Shown in pieces: positions 1 through 8,365 of a stretch of 50,466 nucleotides of DNA. Made by a program: the position numbers and the translations under genes. Every line of letters starts with the position of its first letter. Positions within the stretch are counted from its first letter, which is position 1. The notes below the pieces were generated by a model that worked only from the letters and a program-made list of their open reading frames with translations, was not told where the DNA came from and made no database searches. Source of the DNA: Burkholderiales bacterium (GTDB taxonomy: Bacteria; Pseudomonadota; Gammaproteobacteria; Burkholderiales; Casimicrobiaceae); NCBI GenBank assembly GCA_014378555.1, contig JACMNN010000036.1, positions 1 through 50,466 on the forward strand, read 5' to 3'.

Positions 1-36
1 GAGCGTTGGCTCACCCAAGGCGCGTGGAAGTACTAA
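1..36 (+). CDS. 3' end of an unidentified upstream gene (partial)
   Basis: Frame 1 reads ERWLTQGAWKY followed by TAA at 34-36. Only eleven residues are visible, so the family cannot be named. It lies on the same strand and directly before the leucine-degradation genes, so it may belong to that operon; isovaleryl-CoA dehydrogenase or an acyl-CoA ligase are common there, but this C-terminus does not identify either. The stop codon touches the inverted-repeat element that starts at 37. Confidence 0.45.
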   Translation, partial: ERWLTQGAWKY

Positions 37-181
37 TGGGCACCTCTGAAAATTCATTTGTGGGGCGCATCGTGTCGTTACGGGGTGCTCGCAATCCTCA
101 CGTACCAGGCCGTACGCTCCGGTTGCTGCGCGCCCCGCGCCTAACACTGCATCCCCAAAAATAAATTTTTAGAGGTGCCCA
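37..181. repeat. 145-bp inverted-repeat, MITE-like element
   Basis: The ends are perfect 11-bp inverted repeats, TGGGCACCTCT at 37-47 and AGAGGTGCCCA at 171-181. Pairing continues inward through one G-T and four A-T pairs. Inside are nested palindromic arms: GGGGCGC at 62-68 with GCGCCCC at 130-136, and a weaker hairpin of GCAA..CGTAC (91-105) with GTACG..GTTGC (112-126). There is no open reading frame, so it resembles a miniature inverted-repeat element or large extragenic palindrome. It fills exactly the gap between the upstream stop codon and the mcc carboxyltransferase start. As RNA it could fold into one long hairpin. No second copy was found in this window. Confidence 0.75.
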
Positions 182-182
182 G
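171..182 (+). promoter_or_regulatory. Ribosome-binding site donated by the inverted-repeat end
   Basis: AGAGG at 171-175 lies seven bases before the ATG at 183 and is the only Shine-Dalgarno-like sequence there. It is also the right terminal inverted repeat of the element at 37-181. It would therefore be sequestered if the two ends paired in the mRNA, which could lower translation of the downstream carboxylase subunit. Confidence 0.55.
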
Positions 183-1790
183 ATGCCCACTATCCCCACC
201 AAACTTAATCCGCGCGGCGCCAGCGTGCTGGCCTCCACGCAGGCCATGCAGGCGCTGGTCGATGATTTGCGCGTTAAGCATGCCGCTGCGGCGTTGGGCG
301 GTGGCGATGCGCCGCGGGCTAAACACACCGGGCGTGGCAAGCTGTTGCCGCGTGATCGGGTGAAGCAACTGCTCGATCCGGGTTCGCCGTTTCTTGAACT
401 CTCGGCGCTTGCAGCGCATGAGATGTATAAAAACGAATCGCCCGGTGCCGGCATCATCACCGGCATTGGCCGCGTTAGTGGACGTGAATGCGTGATCGTT
501 GCCAACGATGCGACGGTGAAGGGCGGCACCTACTATCCGCTGACGGTGAAGAAGCATTTGCGAGCGCAGGAAATTGCGGCGCAAAACAATTTGCCATGCA
601 TTTATCTGGTGGATTCAGGCGGCGCAAATTTACCGAATCAGGACGAGGTGTTTCCGGATCGCGACCACTTCGGTCGTATCTTTTTTAATCAGGCAACGAT
701 GAGCGCGCAGGGCATTGCGCAAATTGCCGTGGTCATGGGTTCATGCACCGCAGGCGGTGCGTATGTGCCCGCGATGAGCGATGAGTCGATCATCGTAAAA
801 AATCAGGGCACCATCTTTCTTGCCGGGCCGCCGCTGGTGAAGGCCGCGACCGGAGAGGTCGTCAGCGCTGAGGATTTGGGCGGCGGGGATGTACACACGC
901 GGTTGTCGGGCGTCGCTGATCAGCTGGCGCAAAACGATGCGCATGCGCTGGGTTTGGCGCGGCAAGCCGTTGCTAATTTGAACATCGTAAAACCGGTGCA
1001 ACTTGCGCTCACCGAGAGCGTGGAACCGCTCTACGATTCGCGACAACTCTACGGCGTCATTCCAACCGATACGCGTAAGCCATTTGATGTCCGCGAAGTG
1101 ATCGCGCGCATCGTGGATGGCAGTGATTTCGACGAATTTAAACCGCGTTACGGCACCACGCTGATTACCGGATTCGCGCGCATCTACGGCATGCCGGTTG
1201 GCATTATCGCCAACAACGGCGTGCTGTTTTCTGAGTCGGCGCTGAAGGGCGCGCACTTCATTGAACTGTGCTGCCAACGCAAAATTCCGCTGGTATTTCT
1301 GCAAAATATCACCGGCTTTATGGTCGGTCGTAAGTATGAGAACGAAGGCATCGCCAGAAACGGCGCGAAGATGGTGACCGCGGTTTCCTGTGCGCAAGTG
1401 CCGAAATTCACCATCATCATCGGCGGCAGTTTCGGGGCGGGAAACTACGGCATGTGTGGTCGCGCCTTTGCACCGCGATTTCTGTGGATGTGGCCGAACG
1501 CCCGCATCAGTGTGATGGGTGGCGAACAAGCCGCAAGCGTTTTGGCAAGCGTCCGTCGCGACAATATTGAAGCGAAGCACGGGGCGTGGTCAAGCGACGA
1601 GGAGGAGGCGTTTAAAGCGCCGATCCGCGAACAATATGAACGCGAGGGACATCCGTACTACGCCACCGCACGGCTGTGGGATGATGGCATTATTGACCCA
1701 GCGGATACGCGGCGCGTGCTTGGCTTGGGGCTCTCTGCCAGCTTGAACGCACCCATTCAGGAAACCAAATTCGGCGTCTTCCGGATGTAA
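183..1790 (+). CDS. liuB: 3-methylcrotonyl-CoA carboxylase, carboxyltransferase (beta) subunit
   Basis: This 535-residue protein is the carboxyltransferase half of biotin-dependent methylcrotonyl-CoA carboxylase. It moves CO2 from carboxybiotin to 3-methylcrotonyl-CoA in cytosolic leucine breakdown. The length is typical of the family. Both carboxyltransferase halves are visible, with oxyanion-loop motifs GSCTAGGAY at residues 186-194 and [11 protein letters not shown] at 414-424, and the SGGANLPNQ motif near 145-153. Propionyl-CoA carboxylase beta is related, but the adjacent hydratase, alpha subunit and HMG-CoA lyase favour methylcrotonyl-CoA. The ATG at 183 has AGAGG seven bases upstream, contributed by the repeat element. 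The next gene starts four bases after the stop, so this is the first complete gene of a tight operon. Confidence 0.95.
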   Translation: MPTIPTKLNPRGASVLASTQAMQALVDDLRVKHAAAALGGGDAPRAKHTGRGKLLPRDRVKQLLDPGSPFLELSALAAHEMYKNESPGAGIITGIGRVSGRECVIVANDATVKGGTYYPLTVKKHLRAQEIAAQNNLPCIYLVDSGGANLPNQDEVFPDRDHFGRIFFNQATMSAQGIAQIAVVMGSCTAGGAYVPAMSDESIIVKNQGTIFLAGPPLVKAATGEVVSAEDLGGGDVHTRLSGVADQLAQNDAHALGLARQAVANLNIVKPVQLALTESVEPLYDSRQLYGVIPTDTRKPFDVREVIARIVDGSDFDEFKPRYGTTLITGFARIYGMPVGIIANNGVLFSESALKGAHFIELCCQRKIPLVFLQNITGFMVGRKYENEGIARNGAKMVTAVSCAQVPKFTIIIGGSFGAGNYGMCGRAFAPRFLWMWPNARISVMGGEQAASVLASVRRDNIEAKHGAWSSDEEEAFKAPIREQYEREGHPYYATARLWDDGIIDPADTRRVLGLGLSASLNAPIQETKFGVFRM

Positions 1791-1794
1791 TGCG

Positions 1795-2583
1795 ATGAAC
1801 ACACTAAAAATTGAACGAGACTCCCGCGGTGTCGCCATGGTTGCGATGAATCGCCCGCAGGTGCACAACGCGTTTGACGAAGCCATGATCTGCGAGCTGA
1901 TCGAAGCCTTCCGCGATCTCGGTGCTGACGACACGGTGCGCGTCATCATCATCGCCGCCGAAGGCAAAAGCTTTTGTGCTGGCGCCGACCTGAACTGGAT
2001 GAAGCGCGCGGCGGAATACGACGAGGACCAAAACCGCGAAGATGCCGGTCAACTCGCACTGATGCTTAATGCCATTTACGCCTGCCCGAAACCAGTGATC
2101 GCGCGCGTGCAGGGCAACGCGTTTGGTGGCGGCGTCGGCGTGGTCGCAGCAGCCGACATTGCCATCGGTGTCGCGGACGTGCAATTCTCGTTGTCCGAGG
2201 TCAAACTGGGCATCATTCCGGCAGCGATTAGTCCGTATGTGATTGAAGCGATCGGTGCGCGCTATGCGCATCGCTATTTCATTTCAGCGGAGCGCTTCTC
2301 GGCGTCTGAAGCCTATCGCATTGGCTTGCTGCACGATCTAGCCTCATCTGTTGAAGCCATGGACGAGCAGATCGCGGTGCTGTGCAATGCCTTGCTCGCA
2401 AACGGGCCGAAAGCAATGGAGTCGGCCAAAAATCTTATTCAGGCCGTGTCACACAAATCTATTGATGACGAGTTGATGGAAGACACCATCGAGCGCATCG
2501 CGCAGATTCGCTCGACCCCTGAGGCCAAGGAAGGCATTCGTGCCTTTCTTGAAAAACGCCAGCCAAACTGGGTGAAAGGCTAG
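1795..2583 (+). CDS. liuC: Methylglutaconyl-CoA hydratase (enoyl-CoA hydratase family)
   Basis: A 262-residue crotonase-fold protein. It has the CAGADLNWM oxyanion-hole segment at residues 61-69, GNAFGGGVGV at 107-116, and the SEVKLGIIP segment with a catalytic-type glutamate at 134-142. By family and position it should hydrate 3-methylglutaconyl-CoA to HMG-CoA, the step between the carboxylase and HMG-CoA lyase. It sits between the two carboxylase subunits, the usual liu order. It starts four bases after the beta subunit stop and ends three bases before the alpha subunit start, so translational coupling is likely. Crotonases vary in substrate, and the assignment rests largely on context. Confidence 0.92.
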   Translation: MNTLKIERDSRGVAMVAMNRPQVHNAFDEAMICELIEAFRDLGADDTVRVIIIAAEGKSFCAGADLNWMKRAAEYDEDQNREDAGQLALMLNAIYACPKPVIARVQGNAFGGGVGVVAAADIAIGVADVQFSLSEVKLGIIPAAISPYVIEAIGARYAHRYFISAERFSASEAYRIGLLHDLASSVEAMDEQIAVLCNALLANGPKAMESAKNLIQAVSHKSIDDELMEDTIERIAQIRSTPEAKEGIRAFLEKRQPNWVKG

Positions 2584-2586
2584 ACC

Positions 2587-4623
2587 GTGTTCAGCAAAAT
2601 ACTCATCGCAAACCGCGGGGAGATCGCAGTGCGCGTTGCGCGCACCGCGCGGCGAATGGGCATTCAGACGGTCGCGGTGTTTTCCGATGCAGATCGCGAC
2701 GCGCTGCACGTCAGTGCCTGCGACGAGGCGCACTACCTCGGTGGCTCGGCACCGCGCGACTCCTATCTGCGCGGCGACAAAGTGCTGGAGATAGCGAAGC
2801 GTTGCGGCGCCCAGGCCATTCATCCGGGCTACGGTTTCCTTTCCGAGAACGCTGCATTCGCGCGGCAATGCGCCGACGCTGGCATCGTGTTCATTGGGCC
2901 GCCGCCAGCGGCAATTGAGGCGATGGGGCTTAAAGCCGAATCGAAGCGATTGATGGAGCGTGCCACCGTGCCGCTGGTTCCGGGCTATCACGGCACCGAT
3001 CAAAATGAGGTGCTTCTTTTTGCTGAGGCCAAGCGCATTGGCTTTCCGGTGTTGATTAAGGCCAGTGCCGGCGGTGGCGGCAAAGGCATGAAAGTCGCTG
3101 AATCGGAAAGCGAATTTGTCGCGTCGCTGGCGTCGGCGAAACGTGAGGCCACCAACTCTTTTGGTAACGACAACGTGTTGCTTGAGCGCTACTTGCAGCG
3201 TCCCCGCCACATCGAGATACAGGTGTTTGCTGATGAACTCGGGCACTGCGTGTATTTGTTCGAGCGCGATTGCTCGTTGCAACGGCGGCACCAGAAAGTG
3301 ATCGAAGAAGCACCGGCGCCCGGCATGACCGAGGCGCGTCGGCGGCAGATGGGCGAGGCGGCCGTTGCTGCTGCGCAAGCCGTCGGTTATGTCGGTGCGG
3401 GCACCGTTGAATTCATCGCAGAGCATGATTTCGCGACCTCGGGCCGCTTCTACTTTATGGAGATGAATACGCGGTTGCAGGTGGAGCATCCGGTGACCGA
3501 AATGATCACCGGGCTCGATCTGGTTGAGTGGCAACTGCGGGTGGCCTCGGGCGAACGGTTGCCGAAACTGCAGGACGAACTGCGCATCCACGGCCATGCG
3601 TTTGAGGCGCGTGTGTACGCCGAAAATCCGCGCAATCAGTTTCTTCCCGCACTCGGCCCGATCAACCTACTGCGAACACCAATGGTGAATGCGGACGTGC
3701 GCATCGACACGGGGGTGCGCGAAGGCGACGCCATCACCCCGAACTACGACCCGATGATCGCCAAGCTCATCGTGCACGGCGAAAACCGCGAACAGGCATT
3801 GCAACGACTGGCGCTTGCGCTTGACCAATATGCGGTGGTCGGTTTCAGCAACAACGTCGAATTTTTACAACGGGTGGCGCGGCATCCAGCCTTCGTTGCC
3901 GGCGACATCGACACCGGGTTTATCGCCCGACATGCGGCCGATTTGTTGCCACCGCTGTCGGTTCCGTCTGACTTGGCGTTGGCGGCTTGCGCGCTGGTTG
4001 AATGGTCTGCTGTTCGTGATGCCAGCGTCGCGCGCGCGGCCGCCGCCGGTGAGCCGTCGTCACCATGGGCTTTGGCTGATGCGTTTTGGCCCAATCAGCC
4101 CGGCAACGGCGTGGACTTTGTGTATTCGCAGGGCGGCGCGCACCTCCTCGTTAGCGTGATCCCGCAGGGCAACGGGTTTTTGCTGCAACTGCCGAACAGC
4201 GCCCCGTGCGCCGTTGCTGAGGTTAGCGGGGAGCGCATCTCTCTCACGCTCGGCGAAATGCAGTGCACGGCACGCGTGCTGCGCTCCGGCAAGCACCGCC
4301 TGGTGCTGCTTGCGGGTGAGCGTTTCGAGTTTGCTGCGGTTGACCGCTACACCCCGCCAGAACTCGACGAAGGCCACGGCGGGTACCTGACCGCCCCCAT
4401 GCCCGGCTCGATAGTGAGCGTGTTGGTCAGCGTTGGCGATATTGTGAAAAAGGGTCAGCCACTGATCATCATGGAGGCCATGAAAATGGAGCACACCATC
4501 ACAGCAATACATGATGGCACCGTTGAGGCCATCTATTTCGTTGCAAAAGAACAAGTTAAAGAAGGCGCGGAGTTGGTCGCCCTCTCCGCATCAATCACGT
4601 CCGAAAGCACAGTAAACGCATGA
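2587..4623 (+). CDS. liuD: 3-methylcrotonyl-CoA carboxylase, biotin carboxylase/carrier (alpha) subunit
   Basis: A 678-residue biotin-dependent carboxylase alpha chain. The biotin carboxylase part begins at FSKILIANRGEIA and carries the ATP-grasp glycine loop GGGGKGM at residues 162-168 and EMNTRLQVEHPVTE at 292-305. A linker domain leads to a C-terminal biotinyl domain whose EAMKMEH motif places the biotinylated lysine at about residue 633. It charges biotin with bicarbonate using ATP and hands CO2 to the beta subunit encoded two genes upstream. Translation starts at GTG 2587, with AAAGG inside the end of the previous gene as the likely ribosome-binding site. The stop overlaps the start of the next gene by four bases (ATGA). 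Confidence 0.95.
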   Translation: MFSKILIANRGEIAVRVARTARRMGIQTVAVFSDADRDALHVSACDEAHYLGGSAPRDSYLRGDKVLEIAKRCGAQAIHPGYGFLSENAAFARQCADAGIVFIGPPPAAIEAMGLKAESKRLMERATVPLVPGYHGTDQNEVLLFAEAKRIGFPVLIKASAGGGGKGMKVAESESEFVASLASAKREATNSFGNDNVLLERYLQRPRHIEIQVFADELGHCVYLFERDCSLQRRHQKVIEEAPAPGMTEARRRQMGEAAVAAAQAVGYVGAGTVEFIAEHDFATSGRFYFMEMNTRLQVEHPVTEMITGLDLVEWQLRVASGERLPKLQDELRIHGHAFEARVYAENPRNQFLPALGPINLLRTPMVNADVRIDTGVREGDAITPNYDPMIAKLIVHGENREQALQRLALALDQYAVVGFSNNVEFLQRVARHPAFVAGDIDTGFIARHAADLLPPLSVPSDLALAACALVEWSAVRDASVARAAAAGEPSSPWALADAFWPNQPGNGVDFVYSQGGAHLLVSVIPQGNGFLLQLPNSAPCAVAEVSGERISLTLGEMQCTARVLRSGKHRLVLLAGERFEFAAVDRYTPPELDEGHGGYLTAPMPGSIVSVLVSVGDIVKKGQPLIIMEAMKMEHTITAIHDGTVEAIYFVAKEQVKEGAELVALSASITSESTVNA

Positions 4624-5546
4624 AAATCCTTGTTCAATCAACCGGCCTCGACATTGTTCCCGGCATCATCAGCGAGCTTAAAACGCATCAACCCGACTGG
4701 CAATACATAGCGTGGCCGTCCGATGAGCCGTGTGACTATGTGGTGGGCTGGAAACCACCCGCAGAACTGTTTGCACGACAGCCAGCGCTGAAGGCGGTGA
4801 TCAACTACGGCGCGGGTGTTGATGCGATTTTGGCGATGAATGCAGTACCTGCGCATATGCCAATCATCCGCCTTGAAGATGCGGGCATGGCGCAGCAGAT
4901 GGCGGAATACGCGATTTATGGCGTCATCCATCATCATCGCAATATGCGGATTTATCACGCCCAACAACGCGATGTTCACTGGGAGCAACATGAAGATCGC
5001 GGCAACGTGCGCCGACCGACGGTGGGCGTAATGGGCTTGGGCGAAATGGGCGGTGCCGTGGCCACCCGGCTTGCGGCGTTTGGCTATTCGGTGCGCGGTT
5101 GGTCCCGTTCGAAGCATGAGATTGAGAATGTGCTGACCTTTGCCGGGCATGACGCGTTGCCGACGTTTTTGTCGGGTTGTGATGTGCTGATTTCCATACT
5201 GCCGCTAACCGAATCCACACGCGGAATTCTCAATGCGACCACCCTCGCGCAATTGCCGCGCGGTGCATTTCTGGTGAACGCGGGACGCGGCGGCCATCTG
5301 GTCGACGCCGACGTGGTGGCGGCGCTTAACAGCGGCCAACTTGGCGGCGCGTTGCTTGACGTGTTTCACGAAGAGCCGTTGCCGAAAGATCATGGGTACT
5401 GGTCGCATCCGAACGTAATCGTCACGCCGCACATTGCTGCGACCACGCCGATTAAAGACGCTTGCGCGCAGATTGTGGCCAAGATCACCGCCCTTTCGCG
5501 CAATGAGATGGTGTCCGGTATTGTTGATCCCAAAGTGGGTTATTGA
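4620..5546 (+). CDS. ghrA: Glyoxylate/hydroxypyruvate reductase A-like D-2-hydroxyacid dehydrogenase
   Basis: A 308-residue NAD(P)-dependent D-2-hydroxyacid dehydrogenase of the GhrA branch, which reduces glyoxylate or hydroxypyruvate. The nucleotide-binding motif is GLGEMGGAVA at residues 139-148. The catalytic Arg-Glu-His set is seen as R223 (in NAGRGG), E252 (in FHEEPLP) and H271 (in TPHIAA). The ATG overlaps the alpha carboxylase stop as ATGA, so it is co-translated with the leucine-degradation genes although it has no established role in that pathway. The true substrate may be another 2-oxo acid, perhaps one from branched-chain amino acid metabolism; that is inference. Confidence 0.85.
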   Translation: MKILVQSTGLDIVPGIISELKTHQPDWQYIAWPSDEPCDYVVGWKPPAELFARQPALKAVINYGAGVDAILAMNAVPAHMPIIRLEDAGMAQQMAEYAIYGVIHHHRNMRIYHAQQRDVHWEQHEDRGNVRRPTVGVMGLGEMGGAVATRLAAFGYSVRGWSRSKHEIENVLTFAGHDALPTFLSGCDVLISILPLTESTRGILNATTLAQLPRGAFLVNAGRGGHLVDADVVAALNSGQLGGALLDVFHEEPLPKDHGYWSHPNVIVTPHIAATTPIKDACAQIVAKITALSRNEMVSGIVDPKVGY

Positions 5547-5553
5547 GGTAATG

Positions 5554-6468
5554 ATGAAGTACCCCACGCACGTAAACATCGTAGAGGTCGGCGCGCGTGA
5601 CGGCCTGCAGAACGAGAAACAGGATGTGCCATCGTCGGTAAAGATCGAACTGGTAAACCGCCTGAGTGATGCCGGTTTTGGTAATGTCGAATCGGGCTCG
5701 TTTGTGTCGCCCAAATGGGTGCCGCAGATGGCAACCTCAGCCGACGTAATGGCGGGCATCCACCGAAAACCTGGCGTTATTTATTCGGTATTGACGCCGA
5801 ATATGCGGGGTTTTGAAGGCGCGCTTGCGGCGAGGGCTGATGAAGTGGTGATCTTTGGTTCGGCGTCTGAGGCTTTTTCACAGACCAATATCAACTGTTC
5901 GATTGCCGAGAGCATTGAGCGATTTCGTCCTGTGGCTGAAGCGGCAAAAGCGAACGGCATGCGGGTGCGTGCGGCAGTGTCCTGCGCGCTGGGTTGTCCG
6001 TTCCAGGGCGAGGTTTCAATTGCAGCGGTCGTGGATTGCGTGATGCGATTTGCCGACTTGGGGTGCGACGATATTGGCATCGCCGACACGATTGGCATTG
6101 GTACGCCGGCCCGCGTTTCAGCGGTGTTTGAAGCGGCGGCAAAAGCCTTTCCACTTAATCAGATTTCCGGCCACTTCCATGACACCTACGGGCAAGCCTG
6201 CGCCAATGTTTTGGCCTGTCTTGAACTGGGCGTGACCACGTTCGACACGTCGGTCGCGGGTTTGGGCGGATGCCCTTATGCCAAGGGCGCGACCGGCAAT
6301 GTGGCGACCGAAGATGTGCTCTACATGCTGCATGGCATGGGCATTAATACCGGCATTAATCTCGACCTAGTGTGCGAAGCGGGACAGTTTATTTCGCAGG
6401 TGCTGGGCCGTGTGCCGCATTCGCGCGTAAATCGCGCGCTGGCCGCAAAGCGGGCATTGCAGGCGTAA
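5554..6468 (+). CDS. liuE: Hydroxymethylglutaryl-CoA lyase
   Basis: A 304-residue TIM-barrel lyase that splits HMG-CoA into acetyl-CoA and acetoacetate, the last step of leucine degradation. The signature is clear: EVGARDGLQNE at residues 11-21, HFHDTYGQA at 207-215, and the catalytic-cysteine loop GGCPYAKGATGNVATED with C240. I chose ATG 5554 because GAGG at 5545-5548 lies five bases upstream; the ATG at 5551 is also in frame but only two bases from it. An in-frame start further upstream exists but would overlap ghrA by more than 100 bases. It follows ghrA by seven bases in the same operon. Confidence 0.95.
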   Translation: MKYPTHVNIVEVGARDGLQNEKQDVPSSVKIELVNRLSDAGFGNVESGSFVSPKWVPQMATSADVMAGIHRKPGVIYSVLTPNMRGFEGALAARADEVVIFGSASEAFSQTNINCSIAESIERFRPVAEAAKANGMRVRAAVSCALGCPFQGEVSIAAVVDCVMRFADLGCDDIGIADTIGIGTPARVSAVFEAAAKAFPLNQISGHFHDTYGQACANVLACLELGVTTFDTSVAGLGGCPYAKGATGNVATEDVLYMLHGMGINTGINLDLVCEAGQFISQVLGRVPHSRVNRALAAKRALQA

Positions 6469-6473
6469 ATCAC

Positions 6474-7259
6474 GTGTGGATCGATAGCCACTGTCATCTT
6501 GACGCCCCTGAATTTGACGCTGATCGCGACGAGGTGGTGTCGGATTCGCGTGCGGCCGGCGTCGAGGCCATCATCAATCTGCCTGGTCACGTCGACCACT
6601 TTGCGCAAGCCAAGGCCACGCGTGAACGCTACGGTTGCCTGACCGCTTACGGCATTCACCCAATGTGGGTGGCGGGTCCGTTGTTGCATTCAAAACGCGA
6701 AGACATTAATACGCTGCGCAGTTGGGTCGAACGCGAAAAGCCCGACTTGATTGGCGAAATTGGGCTCGATTTTTTCATTCCGAATTTCAATCTGGTCGAG
6801 CAAGAGTGGTTCTTCGCCGAGCAGTTGAAAATTGCTCGTGACTGCAATCTAGCGGTTTCGCTGCACGTGAGGCGTAGCCAAGATCATGTCCTGAAGCACC
6901 TGCGTCGAATCAAGGTGCGTGGCGGATTTGCGCACGCCTTTAATGGCAGTGCGCAACAAGCGGCCGAGTTCGTGAAACTTGGATTTTGCCTAGGCTTTGG
7001 CGGTACTGCGACGTTTCCGCAGGCGCGCCGGGTTCGCGCTTTGCTGCACGACGTACCGATCGAAAACATTGTTGTGGAAACCGACGCGCCAGACATTCCT
7101 CCGAGTTTTTTGGGAACGATGGCATCAGGTGCGCGTAACAGTCCGGTGTACCTGCCTAGAATCGGCGCGATGCTTGCGGACGCGCGTGCCATGTCGGTCG
7201 ACGCCTTCGCCGCGGCAACCAGTGCCAACGTGCGACGCGTACTGGCTAGGGAGAATTAA
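6474..7259 (+). CDS. TatD-family metal-dependent hydrolase (putative DNase)
   Basis: A 261-residue TIM-barrel amidohydrolase of the TatD/YcfH family; characterised members are metal-dependent 3'-5' exonucleases acting in the cytosol. Metal-ligand residues are in place: H6 and H8 in DSHCHLD, E95 in GEIGLDF, H131 in SLHVRR, H154 in FAHAFNG and D204 in ETDAPD. Translation most likely starts at GTG 6474, since the conserved WIDSHCHLD follows at once; it begins five bases after the HMG-CoA lyase stop. It may be co-transcribed with the catabolic operon but is probably a housekeeping gene. Confidence 0.88.
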   Translation: MWIDSHCHLDAPEFDADRDEVVSDSRAAGVEAIINLPGHVDHFAQAKATRERYGCLTAYGIHPMWVAGPLLHSKREDINTLRSWVEREKPDLIGEIGLDFFIPNFNLVEQEWFFAEQLKIARDCNLAVSLHVRRSQDHVLKHLRRIKVRGGFAHAFNGSAQQAAEFVKLGFCLGFGGTATFPQARRVRALLHDVPIENIVVETDAPDIPPSFLGTMASGARNSPVYLPRIGAMLADARAMSVDAFAAATSANVRRVLAREN

Positions 7260-7261
7260 CG

Positions 7262-7465
7262 ATGAGCTTTCGTCACCTGCACGTTGCAGGCGCCGCCGAT
7301 CGCGCGGCCACTATCGAGTCGCCCTGCGTGCAAATTTGTGTCATTGATGAAGACGGGTTGTGTGTAGGATGCGCTCGCACGCTAGACGAAATCGCGAACT
7401 GGGGGTTACTGTCGGTAGCGCAAAGACACGCGGTTATGGCCGCATTGCTTGCGCGGCGCGCTTGA
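7262..7465 (+). CDS. DUF1289 (Fe-S binding motif) small protein
   Basis: A 67-residue protein with the cysteine pattern PCVQICVIDEDGLCVGCART, in which four cysteines at residues 22, 26, 34 and 37 fit the DUF1289 family. That family is often annotated as having a possible Fe-S or zinc-binding knuckle; its function is unknown. The following TLDEIANW segment is also typical. It starts two bases after the TatD-type gene and appears to be its co-transcribed partner and the last gene of the plus-strand block. Confidence 0.85.
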   Translation: MSFRHLHVAGAADRAATIESPCVQICVIDEDGLCVGCARTLDEIANWGLLSVAQRHAVMAALLARRA

Positions 7466-7665
7466 AGACCGATCTCATTTACAGCCCGGCCTTTTTGCGT
7501 AAGTCGTCACTGCATTTGGGCTGGTTGACGCCCGATGCCGAAGGCCACAAGCTCGGCTTTTCCGCCACAGACGCCTATGCAATGTCGTAAGCGCGATAAA
7601 ACGACAATACTGAAACGGCTGCGCTCGCGCGATGCAACCCATGCATTCATTGCGCTGCTTGGCGC

Positions 7666-8283
7666 TCAAATTTTTCCGGCAAGCGTGGTCATCACGCGAG
7701 AACCAAGCCGCATCAGGCCTTGCACCGGTGGCGACAATGGACGCGCCCCCAAGCTACGTGCCGTTTGCGCATGGCTGGCTTCGTCCTGTTTCATCTGACT
7801 GACAATGGCGCGGCTTGGCAAGTCCGACGCAGGTAGGCGATCGAGATGCGTAGCAAGATGCGCTTCAACCTGCTCTTCGGTAGCTTGCAAAAATCCGAGC
7901 GACGTTTTGTCGCCCAGCGCGCCGGCGGCGGCGCCCATAACGAACGCCCCAGCGTACCAAATCGGATCAAACACGCTAGTGCGGCCGCCTAACTCGTGTA
8001 TCCGTTGGCGCGTCCAGGCCAGGTGGTCGAGCTCTTCGTCGGCCGCGTGACCTAACTTTTCGCGCAAGCGAGAAGTCCGGGATAGCAACGCTTGGCCTTG
8101 ATAAAGCGCCTGCGCGGCAACTTCTCCGGCGTGGTTCACCCGCATTAACGAAATAGACTGCCCGCGTTCCGCGTCCGTCATCGGGGGCGCTGATTGAGTT
8201 GCCGCCGGATTCACGCGACGCGCGCTGGCCGCGCCAGACAAGGTCCGCATGGCGCGGTCGACGACGAGAATAAAACGATCCAT
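7666..8283 (-). CDS. coq7: 2-nonaprenyl-3-methyl-6-methoxy-benzoquinol hydroxylase (Coq7 type)
   Basis: A 205-residue di-iron ferritin-like hydroxylase of ubiquinone biosynthesis, membrane-associated, catalysing the C6 hydroxylation step. Di-iron ligand motifs are visible: E54 in NHAGE, E84 and H87 in EELDHL, E136 in ATEEQVEAH, and E168 and H171 in DEASH. The hydrophobic helix around residues 110-125 is the usual membrane-contact region. GGAGG lies seven bases before the ATG at 8283. It sits downstream of a strong bidirectional terminator, so it is probably transcribed separately from the porin gene. Confidence 0.94.
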   Translation of the reverse strand: MDRFILVVDRAMRTLSGAASARRVNPAATQSAPPMTDAERGQSISLMRVNHAGEVAAQALYQGQALLSRTSRLREKLGHAADEELDHLAWTRQRIHELGGRTSVFDPIWYAGAFVMGAAAGALGDKTSLGFLQATEEQVEAHLATHLDRLPASDLPSRAIVSQMKQDEASHAQTARSLGARPLSPPVQGLMRLGSRVMTTLAGKI

Positions 8284-8321
8284 AAAAAACCTCCGAACTA
8301 CAGGCTTCTATTTTGCCAAAC

Positions 8322-8348
8322 AAAAAGGGCACTCACGTGCCCTTTTTT
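8322..8348. terminator. Bidirectional intrinsic terminator between porin and coq7
   Basis: A perfect hairpin: AAAAAGGGCAC (8322-8332) and GTGCCCTTTTT (8337-8347) around a four-base loop. The A and T runs give a U tract on both strands. It lies just after the stop of the porin gene read on the minus strand and before coq7, so its main role is probably to end porin mRNA. Confidence 0.85.
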
Positions 8349-8365
8349 GTTCAGCTCAAGCTCGG

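Noticed and set aside
741-1580. Long open frame on the minus strand inside liuB
   Set aside because: It is opposite a clear carboxyltransferase gene, shows no family features and no ribosome-binding site; GC-rich genes commonly leave such frames open.
2449-3597. 382-codon minus-strand frame across liuC/liuD
   Set aside because: His/Arg-rich shadow translation opposite two well-supported genes.
7466-7665. Short frame extending past the DUF1289 gene (ending 7590)
   Set aside because: Its start lies inside the DUF1289 gene in another frame, and no conserved features are seen; the gap before coq7 appears non-coding.
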